NCBI GenBank assembly: GCA_021527695.1
Contig: JAKFAO010000006.1
Location: forward strand, 62,001 to 126,000
Reading direction: 5' to 3'
Source: Naematelia aurantialba
Taxonomy: Eukaryota; Basidiomycota; Tremellomycetes; Tremellales; Naemateliaceae
DNA length: 64,000 nucleotides
The notes beneath the pieces are model-generated. The model did no database searches. It was not told the DNA's origin and saw nothing but the letters and a program-made list of their open reading frames with translations. A program made the position numbers and the translations under genes. Position 1 is the stretch's first letter; each line of letters opens with the position of its first letter. This document shows positions 63,774-64,000 of this stretch, one piece after another.

Positions 63774-64000
63774 TGGACGTCGCTGCTGCATTTACGTCTC
63801 CGACCTATCCTCGGCCTCCAGCGTTTCCTGTATCCTCTACCCCCACAGCTACATCCACAACCACGTCCACTTGTCCATCCTCGTCCACCTTTGCTCCAGA
63901 TCCCTGCTCGGCATCTACTGTGGCCTGTGCGCCGTCGTCCCGAACGCTATCGCCATCACCCTCGTCGTCGTCGCTCTTGTCGCCATATCCTGCAGCAGCG
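63774..64000 (+). CDS. start of an unrecognised Ser/Thr/Pro-rich protein (runs off the right edge)
   Basis: From ATG 63774 (CATCCATGGACG context) the frame stays open for 75 codons to the edge: MDVAAAFTSPTYPRPPAFPV, then long Ser/Thr runs. The composition is that of a disordered N-terminus of a regulatory protein. With no domain in view, both the gene and the start are uncertain. Confidence 0.45.

Overview
This window looks like nuclear DNA of a basidiomycete fungus, probably a Tremellomycete-like yeast. The reasons are very short GT-AG introns (about 35-60 nt) with CTAAC-type branch sites, many introns per gene, glycosyltransferase (GT) families typical of encapsulated basidiomycete yeasts, and a chromodomain Ty3 retrotransposon. 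The taxonomic call is inference; no rRNA or barcode gene is present.

Region 1 (1-41,730) is a cluster of secretory-pathway GT genes broken up by transposons. In order: a GT18-like gene running off the left edge (-), two GT61 genes arranged tail to tail (+/-), a FAD-dependent oxidoreductase (+), a second GT18-like gene (-), a type II membrane GT-like protein (-) and a GT71 MNN1-like mannosyltransferase (+). The GT18 and GT61 pairs are paralogs with shared intron positions. Most of these proteins start with one N-terminal membrane anchor, as Golgi transferases do, so the group probably builds one surface glycan or polysaccharide. The product is not known.

Two large insertions sit in divergent promoters of the cluster. 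(a) A 10.8-kb Mutator-like element (MULE), 7810-18574, has about 124-bp terminal inverted repeats and an 11-bp target duplication. It encodes a MULE transposase fused to a USP-like domain and followed by an Ulp1-like protease domain, plus a coiled-coil protein on the other strand. Two solo LTRs interrupt its coding region. (b) A Ty1/copia element, 26033-39264, has identical 117-bp LTRs, a half-tRNA-Lys primer site and a polyprotein with a cysteine-rich C-terminal extension. It is split inside its integrase by a Ty3/chromovirus, 28063-35885. The chromovirus has identical 413-bp LTRs, a Tf1-like self-priming site, a -1 frameshift heptamer and, on the opposite strand, a spliced gene with a Zn2Cys6-like motif.

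Region 2 (42,300-64,000) is ordinary conserved gene space: ribosomal protein eL31 (-), an unrecognised coiled-coil protein (-), the Tul1/Dsc1 membrane ubiquitin ligase (+), cohesin subunit Scc3/STAG (-), an unrecognised protein (+), the ubiquitin-conjugating enzyme Rad6 (-), a Zrg17-type zinc transporter (+) and the start of another open frame at the right edge.
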